64,000 bases of DNA, from contig CAZWDL010000012.1 in assembly GCA_964632995.1 (NCBI GenBank), forward strand, positions 1 through 64,000. The letters run 5' to 3'. Positions 17,331 to 25,450 of the stretch are shown piece by piece. Every line of letters starts with the position of its first letter. Within the stretch, counting starts at the first letter, position 1. The stretch is from CAZWDL01 sp964632995 (GTDB lineage Bacteria; Bacteroidota; Bacteroidia; Chitinophagales; Saprospiraceae). The position numbers and the translations under genes are program-made. Below the pieces are notes generated by a model that made no database searches, had not been told where the DNA came from, and worked only from the letters and a program-made list of their open reading frames with translations.

Positions 17331-19238
17331 CTAGCGGACGGTAAAGCGGATCTTCCCCAGCGTGCCCGAATCCAACAGGTAATCACCTTTTGCACCAGGA
17401 TGTATCTCTCCCAGCGCGCCGCAGATAATCAGCTGTCCCGGTTCCAAGATAATGCCTTGCCGATGGGCGAACTGCGCCAGCCGGAGCCCCGTTTCCCATG
17501 GGCCTTTCCAGCATTCCGCACCGGTGGCCCGGTGCAGGGTTTCACCATTTTTTGAAAATTCAAACGGCGCCTCCCGGAGGTCTGATCCATTTGCCGGTAC
17601 GGGTTCACCAACGATATAGCCGGCCGATCTGACATTGACGGCTGCATAGTCGATAGCCAGGGGCCGGCCTTCCGGTTGTGCCCAGGCTCCGGCGGGCAGC
17701 TCGATAACGGGCGCCAGGCTTTTCACATGCGCCTTAAATTCCTCCACCGTTTCCAGGCGCTTGTCGATTTTCCGGCCGATGACGAAGCCGAGTTCCGTTT
17801 CGAGCACCAGCTCCGGATATTCCTTTCGGCGGATCACGATCTCCTCGTTCCCGGAAGCGTCGATGCGGCCGGCGGCCCGCAGAATGCCGGCGAGCGGCTC
17901 CCGGATGTTCAGCCGTTGCTGTCCTGCCGGGGTAACCGCGGCGCCTTTTACGCCGCCGATGCCTGCTGCTACCAGGGTGGCAAATACCCAGGCGCGCTGA
18001 ATATTGTAGGCCTGGTCGAGCGTTACCTCCGGCATGAGATTGCTGAGGGCGGGCAGCGGTTGACCGGCTTTCCAGGCCTCTACAAAGCGATTGGTGACCT
18101 GTTGCAGGGGATGAATGCCTTCCGAAAAGTTTTGGAACGGCTCCAGATGTTCGGCCGCCGCTTTCAGGTCCATGATGAAGAAGCCGTAGCCTACGCCGGC
18201 CTCATCACCCGATTTGCCGATCTGGAAACAGAGGTAGCGGCCGTCATCGGAGACGACGCCCTGGGTGGCTTTAAAGCCTTTGAAATCAGAGAAATAGGTC
18301 AGTCGCTGCATTTCCCCAGAGCCGTCGAGTTTGAGCTTAAAGAGGTCCAGCAGAGGCCAGGCGGTGTGTTTGCTGGGACCGTGCTCGACGCAGGTGTGCT
18401 GCCCGTCTGGGAAGACGCCTTCGGGTTCGTCGTAGTAGCCGGGCGATTGGGTGAGATTTTGGAATTCGCCGGTCTCGGTGTCGACGAGGTAAGTATCCGT
18501 ATTATTTCCATCCTCAATTTGATAAACGCAGAAGATGAGTTTGGTATCCTCAGGGGGGATCCAGTTCTGGGTTTCCAGGCTGGCGTCGCCGAGGGGGAAA
18601 GGGAGTTGGTGGGAGTCGAAGGCTACCCGCCGGTTGGCCAGTCGCGGCACGCCGTCTTCGTAAACGATATCTGCCATCAGGTTCCGGGCGTGGTTTTTGC
18701 CCAGGTCCGGAATCTGGCGGTCCCGTTCTGTCCAGGCGATGCGCAGTTTGCTGCGCGAGACCGCGGGGCCTTCGGCGCAGACGGCGTTCAGCGGGAAGGG
18801 TTTTTCTGTGCCGCTTTTGTCGAGCACAAACAGCCAGCTCATATCGCGGGCCCGGTTGCGCTTCTCCGGGTCGGTGGGATCGAAGGGTTCGACGGGGCCG
18901 GCCAGCAGGATGTCGCCGTTCGGCAGGTAGAGCGCGCGGGTGAAGCCGTAGTGGTTGAAGTGGCGCGTTTTAGGATGGATGAGCCCGGTGGCCAGATCCA
19001 GTTCGTAGACTTCGCCCATGGGCTTTTCTACAAAAAGGATTTTTTTGCCGTCGTGCGACCAGTCGGGCCGCTCGCCGAAGCCGCTGACCCGGCGGATGTA
19101 GGGCGGGAGGTGGTCTTCGGGATGGCCGCTCCGGAAGCCGGATTGGGGAGCGGGGCTGTTTTGAGCAAAGAGGAGGAGGGGCGCAGTCAGCATTAAAAAA
19201 CAGGAGATGATATAGGGTAGAAAAATCAGGTTGCTCAT
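17331..19238 (-). CDS. Exported beta-propeller fused to a 2-keto-4-pentenoate hydratase-like domain
   Basis: A 635-residue protein with two unrelated halves. A signal peptide (about 1-25, FLMLTAPLLLFAQ) is followed by a TolB/WD40-like propeller (about 45-385) with ERPDWSHDGKKILFVEKPMG, LYLPNGDILLAGP and QGVVSDDGRYLCFQIG. From about residue 400 it becomes a MhpD/fumarylacetoacetate hydrolase-like domain: VTLDQAYNIQRAWVFATLVA, VKGAAVTPAGQQRLNI, EYPELVLETELGFVIGRKID, LAPVIELPAGAW and a final IICGALGEIHPGAKGDYL. MhpD enzymes hydrate 2-hydroxypentadienoates in the cytoplasm, so export in fusion with a propeller is unexpected. The frame runs through the junction without interruption. The His/Glu metal-binding set should be checked before calling it active. 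Confidence 0.78.
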   Translation of the reverse strand: MSNLIFLPYIISCFLMLTAPLLLFAQNSPAPQSGFRSGHPEDHLPPYIRRVSGFGERPDWSHDGKKILFVEKPMGEVYELDLATGLIHPKTRHFNHYGFTRALYLPNGDILLAGPVEPFDPTDPEKRNRARDMSWLFVLDKSGTEKPFPLNAVCAEGPAVSRSKLRIAWTERDRQIPDLGKNHARNLMADIVYEDGVPRLANRRVAFDSHQLPFPLGDASLETQNWIPPEDTKLIFCVYQIEDGNNTDTYLVDTETGEFQNLTQSPGYYDEPEGVFPDGQHTCVEHGPSKHTAWPLLDLFKLKLDGSGEMQRLTYFSDFKGFKATQGVVSDDGRYLCFQIGKSGDEAGVGYGFFIMDLKAAAEHLEPFQNFSEGIHPLQQVTNRFVEAWKAGQPLPALSNLMPEVTLDQAYNIQRAWVFATLVAAGIGGVKGAAVTPAGQQRLNIREPLAGILRAAGRIDASGNEEIVIRRKEYPELVLETELGFVIGRKIDKRLETVEEFKAHVKSLAPVIELPAGAWAQPEGRPLAIDYAAVNVRSAGYIVGEPVPANGSDLREAPFEFSKNGETLHRATGAECWKGPWETGLRLAQFAHRQGIILEPGQLIICGALGEIHPGAKGDYLLDSGTLGKIRFTVR

Positions 19239-19447
19239 AATTAAAATGGTTTTGCAGCTTAACTAAAAACCGGTGCAAGAACCCTGGTTTTTAACTGTCT
19301 TTGTGGACGCCGGCAGAAGTGATGGACTAAAGCCGGTTGAGGGCGAAGACCGCATGATAATTGCACGAGATCAGAGATACTCGACCAACAGCAAAGTTTA
19401 TCATTTTTCTTCACTCCGAAAGTGAAGCAGCCCGGGCGCTAAACGCT

Positions 19448-20542
19448 TCAATCGTCCGATTCGGGAAAGAACAGATGCGCAATCTGGTGATGCACCTCTC
19501 CATACTGCACATTATCGGAGTTGGTCAGCATAGCCACGATCACCTTATGCTCCGGATAGGCGATCATCTGGGTGATGCCGCCTACCGAGCCGCCGCTGTG
19601 TCCTACCCAGGTATGGCCGTGATCATCGTTTCTTCGGGGCCAGCCGATGCCGTAGCCGGTTGATTCGCCGTTGCTTTTCTGCTGGGGCTGCAGCCAGGTC
19701 TCCAGGGTGGAGGCCGACAGGTAGCCGGGTTCCAGGTGGGCGTGGGCGAAGCGCGCCAGGTCATCGGTCGTAGCGACAAAGCCGCCGCCGGCCCATTTGT
19801 AGCTGTTGTCGACGTAGGGCGCATTGATCACCCGGCCATCGTCGGTAGTGGTGTAAAAGCGGCTGCGGTGCAAGACAAGGCTGTCAGTGTAGTCGGGGGC
19901 TGTATTCGTCATGCCCAGGGGGCTGAAGACGACCTGATCGACATAGGTGAGAAAATCCCTGTCGGCGGCTTGCTCGATGGCGGCGCTGATCAGGTTCCAG
20001 CCGTAGCTCGAGTACTGGTAGTCGGCGCCGGGCATAAAAAGGAGGGTGTCGGCGGCGAAAATTTCCAGGCCTTCATCCACCGAGGTGTAGCGCCGGGCGC
20101 TCAGGAATTCGTCACCCCGGTAATGGCGGATGCCGGCGAGGTGGCCGGCGAGCAGACGCAGCGTCACTTCCCCTCGTTTCTCCGGGAAGGAAGGCGCGTA
20201 TTGCTGAATGGGCGCATCGAGGTCAATCTTTCCCTGATCGTGCAATACGCCCAGGGCGGCCGCTGTGATGGGTTTGGAAACGCTGCCGACCCGGAATTTG
20301 GTGAGCCCGGCCCGTACCGGCGTTTGCAGCTCCAGGTCGGCAAAGCCGAAGCCTTCCGACCAGACGATGCGCCCGTCGATCATGACGGTTACCGATGCGC
20401 CGGGAATATCCGTTTTATCCATAAAGGTTTCCACCAGGTTGCGGGCGCTGTCGATGGCCGCGAAATAGCGGTTGGCCGGCTGAGCCTGGACGAGAACAGT
20501 CAGCAGGCTGAAAGTCAGCCAGGAAAGTAGTAGCTTTTTCAT
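19448..20542 (-). CDS. Serine hydrolase, class C beta-lactamase/PBP family
   Basis: A 364-residue exported protein (signal peptide MKKLLLSWLTFSLLTVLVQA). The nucleophile motif SxxK is Ser87-Lys90 in FRVGSVSKPITAAAL. The second motif is YSSYGWNLISAA, with Ser where YxN members have Asn, and the third is HTWVGHSGGSVGG (HSG in place of KTG). These are the marks of the broad serine hydrolase group that includes esterases, D-aminopeptidases and peptidoglycan-trimming enzymes; true beta-lactamase activity is less likely. It stands alone, convergent with nothing, with 115 bases to the divergent sulfatase. Confidence 0.9.
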   Translation of the reverse strand: MKKLLLSWLTFSLLTVLVQAQPANRYFAAIDSARNLVETFMDKTDIPGASVTVMIDGRIVWSEGFGFADLELQTPVRAGLTKFRVGSVSKPITAAALGVLHDQGKIDLDAPIQQYAPSFPEKRGEVTLRLLAGHLAGIRHYRGDEFLSARRYTSVDEGLEIFAADTLLFMPGADYQYSSYGWNLISAAIEQAADRDFLTYVDQVVFSPLGMTNTAPDYTDSLVLHRSRFYTTTDDGRVINAPYVDNSYKWAGGGFVATTDDLARFAHAHLEPGYLSASTLETWLQPQQKSNGESTGYGIGWPRRNDDHGHTWVGHSGGSVGGITQMIAYPEHKVIVAMLTNSDNVQYGEVHHQIAHLFFPESDD

Positions 20543-20657
20543 ATTTTAAGGAAGTTTAGTCGCCACGGCCCTGCGGGCGTAGCTGGTTTAGAAGGTCTGA
20601 AAAGAAAGACAAAATCAATACGGCTAAAAGTTAAAAATTAAATATTAATCTGCGGTA

Positions 20658-22010
20658 ATGAACTGGAAAAACCTAATCGTAATCATCGCCGTGCTCACGG
20701 CGACCGGATCACTGGCCGCACAATCGAGTGCGGAACGACCTGTCAACATCCTCTGCATCCTCGTCGACGACCTCGGCTTCGGCGATCTGTCGGTGCAGGG
20801 AGCTGCGGATATGCGCACGCCCCACATCGATCGCCTCGCCCGGGAGGGTATGACCTTTACGCATTTTTACGCGAGTTCCACAGTGTGCTCCCCCAGCCGG
20901 GCGGCGCTGCTGAGCGGCCGCTACCCCGACATGGCCGGCGTGCCCGGCGTGATCCGGCAGTGGGAGAAAGACAGCTGGGGATACCTGAGTGATGAGGTGG
21001 TGCTGCTCCCAGAGATGCTGAAACAGCAGGGCTACCACACCGCCCTCATCGGCAAGTGGCACCTGGGCCTGGAAGCGCCCAACCGGCCCAACGACCGCGG
21101 CTTCGACCACTTCCACGGCTTCCTAGCCGATATGATGGACGACTACTGGACACATCTGCGCGGCGGCGAGAACTGGATGCGCCTCAACGAGCAGGTCATC
21201 GAGCCGGAAGGGCACGCCACCGACCTATTTACCGACTGGACCCTCGACTACCTGACGCAGCGAAAAACGGAGAAGCAATCTTTTTTCCTCTATCTCGCCT
21301 ACAATGCGCCGCACTTCCCGATACAGCCGCCGCCTACCTTTTTGGAGAAGGTCAAAGCGCGCGAACCCCAGCTTTCCGAAGACCGCGCTAAAAACGCAGC
21401 CTTCATCGAACACCTCGATTCGGCAGTGGGCCGGGTGATGCAGCACCTGGAGGAAACGGAACTGATTGAAAACACCCTGGTGATCTTTACCTCCGACAAC
21501 GGCGGGGCGCTGCGTTTTGCCCAAAGCAACGGCAAACTGCGCGGCGGCAAGCAGGACATGTACGAAGGCGGCATCCGTGTGCCGGCCTTCGCCTACTGGA
21601 AGGGGAAAATCAAGCCCGGCAGCCGCACCGGTAACCTGGCTTTGCTTATGGATTTGTATCCTACCTTCTGCGAACTTGCCGGAGCGGAAATCGAGCACCC
21701 GGTCGACGGTATCAGCATCTTGCCGACCTTACTTGGAGAGCCCCAGGCAACAGATGGGCGAACCGTTTTCTGGATGCGCCGGGAAGGCAACCGCTACAAC
21801 GGCATGGCCTACTACGCGGCGCGAAACGGCGATTACAAGATCCTCCAGAACACTCCTTTTGAGCCTTTTCAGTATTTCAAGGTAGGGGAGGACGAGTACG
21901 AACAACAAGTGCTGGAAGAGTCGGATTTCGAGATTTTCACCACGCTCCGTAAGCAGTTACAGGAGCATATCCGGCGATCGGGACGCATTCCCTGGCAGCG
22001 GGAGGAGTAA
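20658..22010 (+). CDS. Exported sulfatase (formylglycine type)
   Basis: A 450-residue alkaline phosphatase-superfamily enzyme with a signal peptide (about 1-21). The N-terminal metal site is ILVDDLGFGDLS. The modification motif C77-S-P-S-R in SSTVCSPSRAALLSGR would be converted to formylglycine. Further marks are GKWHLGLE, LVIFTSDNGG (metal Asp/Asn) and RGGKQDMYEGGIRVP. It most likely removes sulfate esters from a polysaccharide. No formylglycine-generating enzyme is in the window, so maturation must come from elsewhere. The start of the next gene is 30 bases away, so the two may be co-transcribed. Confidence 0.93.
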   Translation: MNWKNLIVIIAVLTATGSLAAQSSAERPVNILCILVDDLGFGDLSVQGAADMRTPHIDRLAREGMTFTHFYASSTVCSPSRAALLSGRYPDMAGVPGVIRQWEKDSWGYLSDEVVLLPEMLKQQGYHTALIGKWHLGLEAPNRPNDRGFDHFHGFLADMMDDYWTHLRGGENWMRLNEQVIEPEGHATDLFTDWTLDYLTQRKTEKQSFFLYLAYNAPHFPIQPPPTFLEKVKAREPQLSEDRAKNAAFIEHLDSAVGRVMQHLEETELIENTLVIFTSDNGGALRFAQSNGKLRGGKQDMYEGGIRVPAFAYWKGKIKPGSRTGNLALLMDLYPTFCELAGAEIEHPVDGISILPTLLGEPQATDGRTVFWMRREGNRYNGMAYYAARNGDYKILQNTPFEPFQYFKVGEDEYEQQVLEESDFEIFTTLRKQLQEHIRRSGRIPWQREE

Positions 22011-22040
22011 GGAATACTAAAATTTTCAATAAAATTCAGC

Positions 22041-22982
22041 ATGACCATCTATTGCGCTATTTCGCTGGCGGATGAGGAGCAATCCTTTCTACGCGACCAC
22101 CTCGAAAAGGAATCTATCACTTTTCAGGATAAACTGGAAGCTTCGCAGCAGCTACCGGCCTTCCTGCCGGCGAAGGTTTGCTTCGGCAATGTTCCACCCG
22201 GATGGCTGGAGCAAACGGAGCACCTGGAGTGGATACAGTTGGAATCCGTCGGCTTCGGGGAGTACCAGAATATCGATTCCAAAACGGATTTTATCATGAC
22301 CCATCTGAAGGGGTTTTTCGATGTGCCGGTAGCGGAGTCGGCGCTGGCGGGTATCCTGGCGCTGTACCGGAAAATCGACACCCTGACGCGTTTGCAACAG
22401 CAAAAAGAATGGGTAGGGCAGGACCTGCGTCCGCATATGAAGATCCTTAAAGGAGCAAAAGTGTGCGTGCTGGGCGGTGGCGGCGGTATTGGGAGTCATC
22501 TGATCAGCTTGCTGGAACCTTTTGAAACGGAGGTCACGGTATTCGGCCGGCGCTCGTCCAAAGCTGATATTACTACGACTACGGAACTGGAAAAAGTCTT
22601 GCCGGCGGTAGATATTCTCGTCAGTGCGCTGCCTGAGACGAATGAGACTATCCAGCTGATGAGTGCGAAACGCCTGCAATTGCTGGCGCCACATGCTTTA
22701 TTTGTCAACGTAGGACGTGGCTCCCTCGTCGATGAGCCGGCACTGGTCACATTGCTGGAGGAGGAAAAGATCGGCGGCGCCGTGCTGGATGTTACGGAAC
22801 GGGAGCCCCTGCCGCCTGACCACCCATTGTGGACTTGCCCCAATACGCTGCTGACCCAACATACCGGCGGCGGCTTCGACCGGGAAGTGCGCGGAAAGGT
22901 GGAGGTGTTCCTGGATAACCTGCGGCGGTTTCGGGAAGGGGAGATGCCGGAACACGTGGTTAACCTGGAGCGGGGATATTGA
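22041..22982 (+). CDS. D-isomer-specific 2-hydroxyacid dehydrogenase
   Basis: A 313-residue NAD(P)-dependent oxidoreductase. The nucleotide-binding motif is VCVLGGGGGIGSHL (about 141-154). The catalytic set is complete: Arg in FVNVGRGSLVDE, Glu in VTEREPLPPDHPLW and His in LLTQHTGGG. The family reduces 2-ketoacids to D-2-hydroxyacids or the reverse (glyoxylate/hydroxypyruvate reductase-like). It is 30 bases downstream of a sulfatase, which suggests a role with a sugar acid derived from a sulfated glycan, but this is only context. Confidence 0.9.
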   Translation: MTIYCAISLADEEQSFLRDHLEKESITFQDKLEASQQLPAFLPAKVCFGNVPPGWLEQTEHLEWIQLESVGFGEYQNIDSKTDFIMTHLKGFFDVPVAESALAGILALYRKIDTLTRLQQQKEWVGQDLRPHMKILKGAKVCVLGGGGGIGSHLISLLEPFETEVTVFGRRSSKADITTTTELEKVLPAVDILVSALPETNETIQLMSAKRLQLLAPHALFVNVGRGSLVDEPALVTLLEEEKIGGAVLDVTEREPLPPDHPLWTCPNTLLTQHTGGGFDREVRGKVEVFLDNLRRFREGEMPEHVVNLERGY

Positions 22983-23060
22983 GGAGGCCGCCAATAGTGA
23001 GTTCATGTTGAACGAGAGTCCGGGATGAAATTGGAGGACTTTTTTAAAGGCTATTAGCTG

Positions 23061-23098
23061 TTGGCTATTGGCCGGATCAGCCAACGGCCGATAGCCAA
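23061..23098. repeat. Imperfect hairpin, TTGGCTAT type
   Basis: TTGGCTATTGGCCG (23061-23074) pairs with CGGCCGATAGCCAA (23085-23098) with one mismatch. It lies in the 174-base gap between convergent genes and could serve as a bidirectional terminator. Confidence 0.5.
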
Positions 23099-23156
23099 AA
23101 ACTTCCGGCAAGGGCGATAACCGATTGATTGTCACGAATAATTTTCCGAATGCACG

Positions 23157-23849
23157 TTAATTGAGGTGATACCGGTCAATCGACTCACTCTTGGCGATGG
23201 CCGGCTGCTGCACAAGCAGGTAGAAGAGCAGGCCGATGAGCAGGATGAGGCCCGATTCAAGGCGGAAAAGCATTTTGAGGCTGGCGCCGGCGACTTTTTC
23301 CCCAGCCACGAGGTCTTTGCCGGCTTCCATCTGCAGGTGGTTGAGGCTGGACAGCTGCAGGATGGCGTCATCGAAGGGATCCGCCATTTGTTCTTCGAAT
23401 AGGGCCAGGGCGCCCTCCTGATGTCCCTGTTCCAGCTTTATCAGCGCCTCTGCTTCGAGGGCGTTGTAGCGCGCCAGATCTTTTTCGTAGCGTTGTAAAT
23501 AATTCGTTTCCTCATCCAGAAAATAGGTCTTTTTGTAGGTAGCCAGCAGAGAGTTCATGTTGTGATTGCAGGCGGCAATATGTTGGGTGGGAAGAGACTT
23601 ATCCTGTTGATTGGAGGAAAGCGCCTTTTGCAGTATTTCGTGCTTGCGGTAGAGGTTTTCCTGCATGTCGAAAATGGATGTAGCGGGTACCAGCCGGTCT
23701 TCGTAAATGGAGACGAAGGACTGATCGATCTCCGCAAGATTGTTTTCTTCGAACTTCTTAGCCACAATCAAGAGGATCATGATAAAGACCAGGCCGAAGC
23801 CGAGTTTGATTTTAGTGCGGTAGTGTAATGCCCTTTTACTGTTCTTCAT
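23157..23849 (-). CDS. Four-helix-bundle sensor-like membrane protein without output domain
   Basis: A 230-residue protein with two membrane helices (about 17-34, GFGLVFIMILLIVAKKF, and about 195-215, SGLILLIGLLFYLLVQQP) enclosing about 160 helical periplasmic residues (DQSFVSIYEDRLVPATSIFD, LARYNALEAEAL). This is the layout of the 4HB_MCP ligand-binding module of chemoreceptors and sensor kinases, but the protein ends 15 residues after the second helix, with no HAMP, kinase or methyl-accepting part. It may be a stand-alone sensor or adaptor, or a 3'-truncated receptor. The sequence upstream contains a tandem hairpin cluster. Confidence 0.72.
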   Translation of the reverse strand: MKNSKRALHYRTKIKLGFGLVFIMILLIVAKKFEENNLAEIDQSFVSIYEDRLVPATSIFDMQENLYRKHEILQKALSSNQQDKSLPTQHIAACNHNMNSLLATYKKTYFLDEETNYLQRYEKDLARYNALEAEALIKLEQGHQEGALALFEEQMADPFDDAILQLSSLNHLQMEAGKDLVAGEKVAGASLKMLFRLESGLILLIGLLFYLLVQQPAIAKSESIDRYHLN

Positions 23850-23867
23850 CCTGCAATGTCGTTCATT

Positions 23868-24012
23868 TATACTCGACTTAATTGTTTTGAGAAACTTCTA
23901 AAAACAATTAAGTCGATATATACCGGCGATAAATGTCGGCATGCTGACCGCAAGCGTCAGCATACAGACTCGAATGTGGTTTGAGAAATCAAACCACATT
24001 CGACGTCAGTAC
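23868..24012. repeat. Cluster of hairpins, family B (ACTCGA...GTCAGTA)
   Basis: Three perfect hairpins in a row: 15-bp arms 23874-23888/23901-23915; 8-bp arms 23941-23948/23956-23963; 14-bp arms 23971-23984/23989-24002. The first and third share the outer word ACTCGA and the loop TTGAGAAA but have different stem sequences; the third ends in CGACGTCAGTA. A related complete element is at 62522-62577 and a fused half-site pair at 53597-53612. This lies in the divergent gap between the 4HB protein and the dehydrogenase gene. Confidence 0.7.
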
Positions 24013-24153
24013 GAACAAAGGTAAGCAAAAGTCAAAACCTCATAGGAACTGATGAGGGATTGCCACGACTGATAAGGGCTTTTAACGGTTTTGACGTCTT
24101 CTTCATATTGATCGTCCGTCGCTAAAAATCGAAACGAACAAAAACACCTCTGC

Positions 24154-25221
24154 ATGAGCACCTATCACATAGCCGTCATTCCCGGCGACGGCATCGGTCG
24201 CAAGGTCATCACGGCGGGTATGGAAGTGCTGGAGAAAGCAGGTCGTAAGCATAGTGTTGCTTTTAAATGGGATACGTATGACTGGAGCTGCGAGCACTAT
24301 GCCCGCACGGGCCGCATGATGCCGGAAGACGGTATCGCCCGTATTGCGGCACACGACGCCATCTACCTCGGCGCCGTGGGTTATCCCGGAGTGCCCGATC
24401 ACGTTTCGCTGTGGGGCTTGCTGATTCCCCTGCGCCGGCAGTTTCATCAATATGTCAACATCCGGCCGGTGCGCCTCTTCGAGGGGGTGCCCTGCCCGCT
24501 GAAAGACCGGCGGCCGGAGGACATCGATTTCGTGGTGGTGCGGGAAAACAACGAGGGGGAGTATTCCGAAATCGGCGGCCGCATCTATCAGGGCACCCCG
24601 CATGAGACGGTGACCCAGGAGAGCGTCTTCACCCGCCGGGGTACGGACCGCATCCTGCGCTACGCCTTCGAGCTGGCGCGCACCCGCAAGCGAAAGAAGG
24701 TAACTTCGGCGACCAAGTCGAACGGCATCGTTCACACCATGCCCTTCTGGGATGAGCGCTTCGCCGCAATTGCCGAAGAATATCCCGGTATTGAAACGGA
24801 CCAGTACCACATCGATATCCTCACCGCTCACTTCGTACTGCATCCCGACTGGTTCGACGTGGTGGTGGGCTCCAATTTGTTCGGAGATATACTTTCCGAC
24901 CTGGGACCGGCGGTGGCGGGAACGATAGGCATTGCTGCTTCCGCTAATATCAACCCGGAGCGGGAATTTCCCTCGATGTTCGAACCCGTGCACGGCTCGG
25001 CGCCGGATATCGCCGGCAAGGGCATCGCCAACCCCATCGCCGCCATCTGGTCGGGGGCGATGATGCTGGAACACCTGGGGGAGGAAGCGGCGGCGGGCGA
25101 TATTCTGCAGGCTATCGAAACAGTACTGCGGGAAAAAATCGCTCATACGCCGGATATGGGGGGAAAGGCGAATACGAAGGAGTGTACGGCAGCGGTTTTG
25201 GAAACACTTGAAAACAGATAA
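24154..25221 (+). CDS. Tartrate/D-malate dehydrogenase-like beta-decarboxylating dehydrogenase
   Basis: A 355-residue member of the isocitrate/isopropylmalate dehydrogenase family. It opens YHIAVIPGDGIGRKV, and has the substrate-binding arginine region LRRQFHQYVNIRPVRL, the motif VVRENNEGEYSEIGGR with the catalytic Tyr, the catalytic Lys in ATKSNG, and the metal-binding aspartates in WFDVVVGSNLFGDILSDLGP. NIRPVRLFEGVPCPLK and the EGEYSEIGG form point to the tartrate dehydrogenase/decarboxylase (TtuC) or D-malate dehydrogenase branch rather than LeuB. It oxidises and decarboxylates a 2-hydroxy-diacid with NAD. It is a single gene; no leucine genes are near. Confidence 0.9.
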   Translation: MSTYHIAVIPGDGIGRKVITAGMEVLEKAGRKHSVAFKWDTYDWSCEHYARTGRMMPEDGIARIAAHDAIYLGAVGYPGVPDHVSLWGLLIPLRRQFHQYVNIRPVRLFEGVPCPLKDRRPEDIDFVVVRENNEGEYSEIGGRIYQGTPHETVTQESVFTRRGTDRILRYAFELARTRKRKKVTSATKSNGIVHTMPFWDERFAAIAEEYPGIETDQYHIDILTAHFVLHPDWFDVVVGSNLFGDILSDLGPAVAGTIGIAASANINPEREFPSMFEPVHGSAPDIAGKGIANPIAAIWSGAMMLEHLGEEAAAGDILQAIETVLREKIAHTPDMGGKANTKECTAAVLETLENR

Positions 25222-25290
25222 TTTTTGGTTCTAATGGACGCCGCCAGAAGTTTTTAGACTTTCTTTTGGAAAAAAGAAAATAGTACAGTC

Positions 25291-25372
25291 TACTGTTGGT
25301 CGAGCGTCTGTGACCTCGACCAAATATCCTGCGGTCTGTGACCGCTTCCAGAATTTGGCTACGAACTTCTGG
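25291..25372. repeat. Hairpin string, family C, copy 1
   Basis: Three short hairpins follow each other: GGTCGAG (25298-25304)/CTCGACC (25315-25321), GCGGTC (25331-25336)/GACCGC (25340-25345), and CCAGAA (25348-25353)/TTCTGG (25367-25372). The first two recur in opposite orientation at 63310-63357 with the sequence between them also alike. It lies in the 229-base gap between the dehydrogenase and a sulfatase. Confidence 0.6.
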
Positions 25373-25450
25373 GACAGAGCACTGGTGAGTGTCAACTAAC
25401 TCCGACGGACATCACCCCAGAGGAACCTTGAACCGAAAAAAAACTTTTTT

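Noticed and set aside
23868..24012. CRISPR array
   Set aside because: Only palindromic units of differing stem sequence; no regular direct repeats or spacers and no cas genes anywhere in the window.
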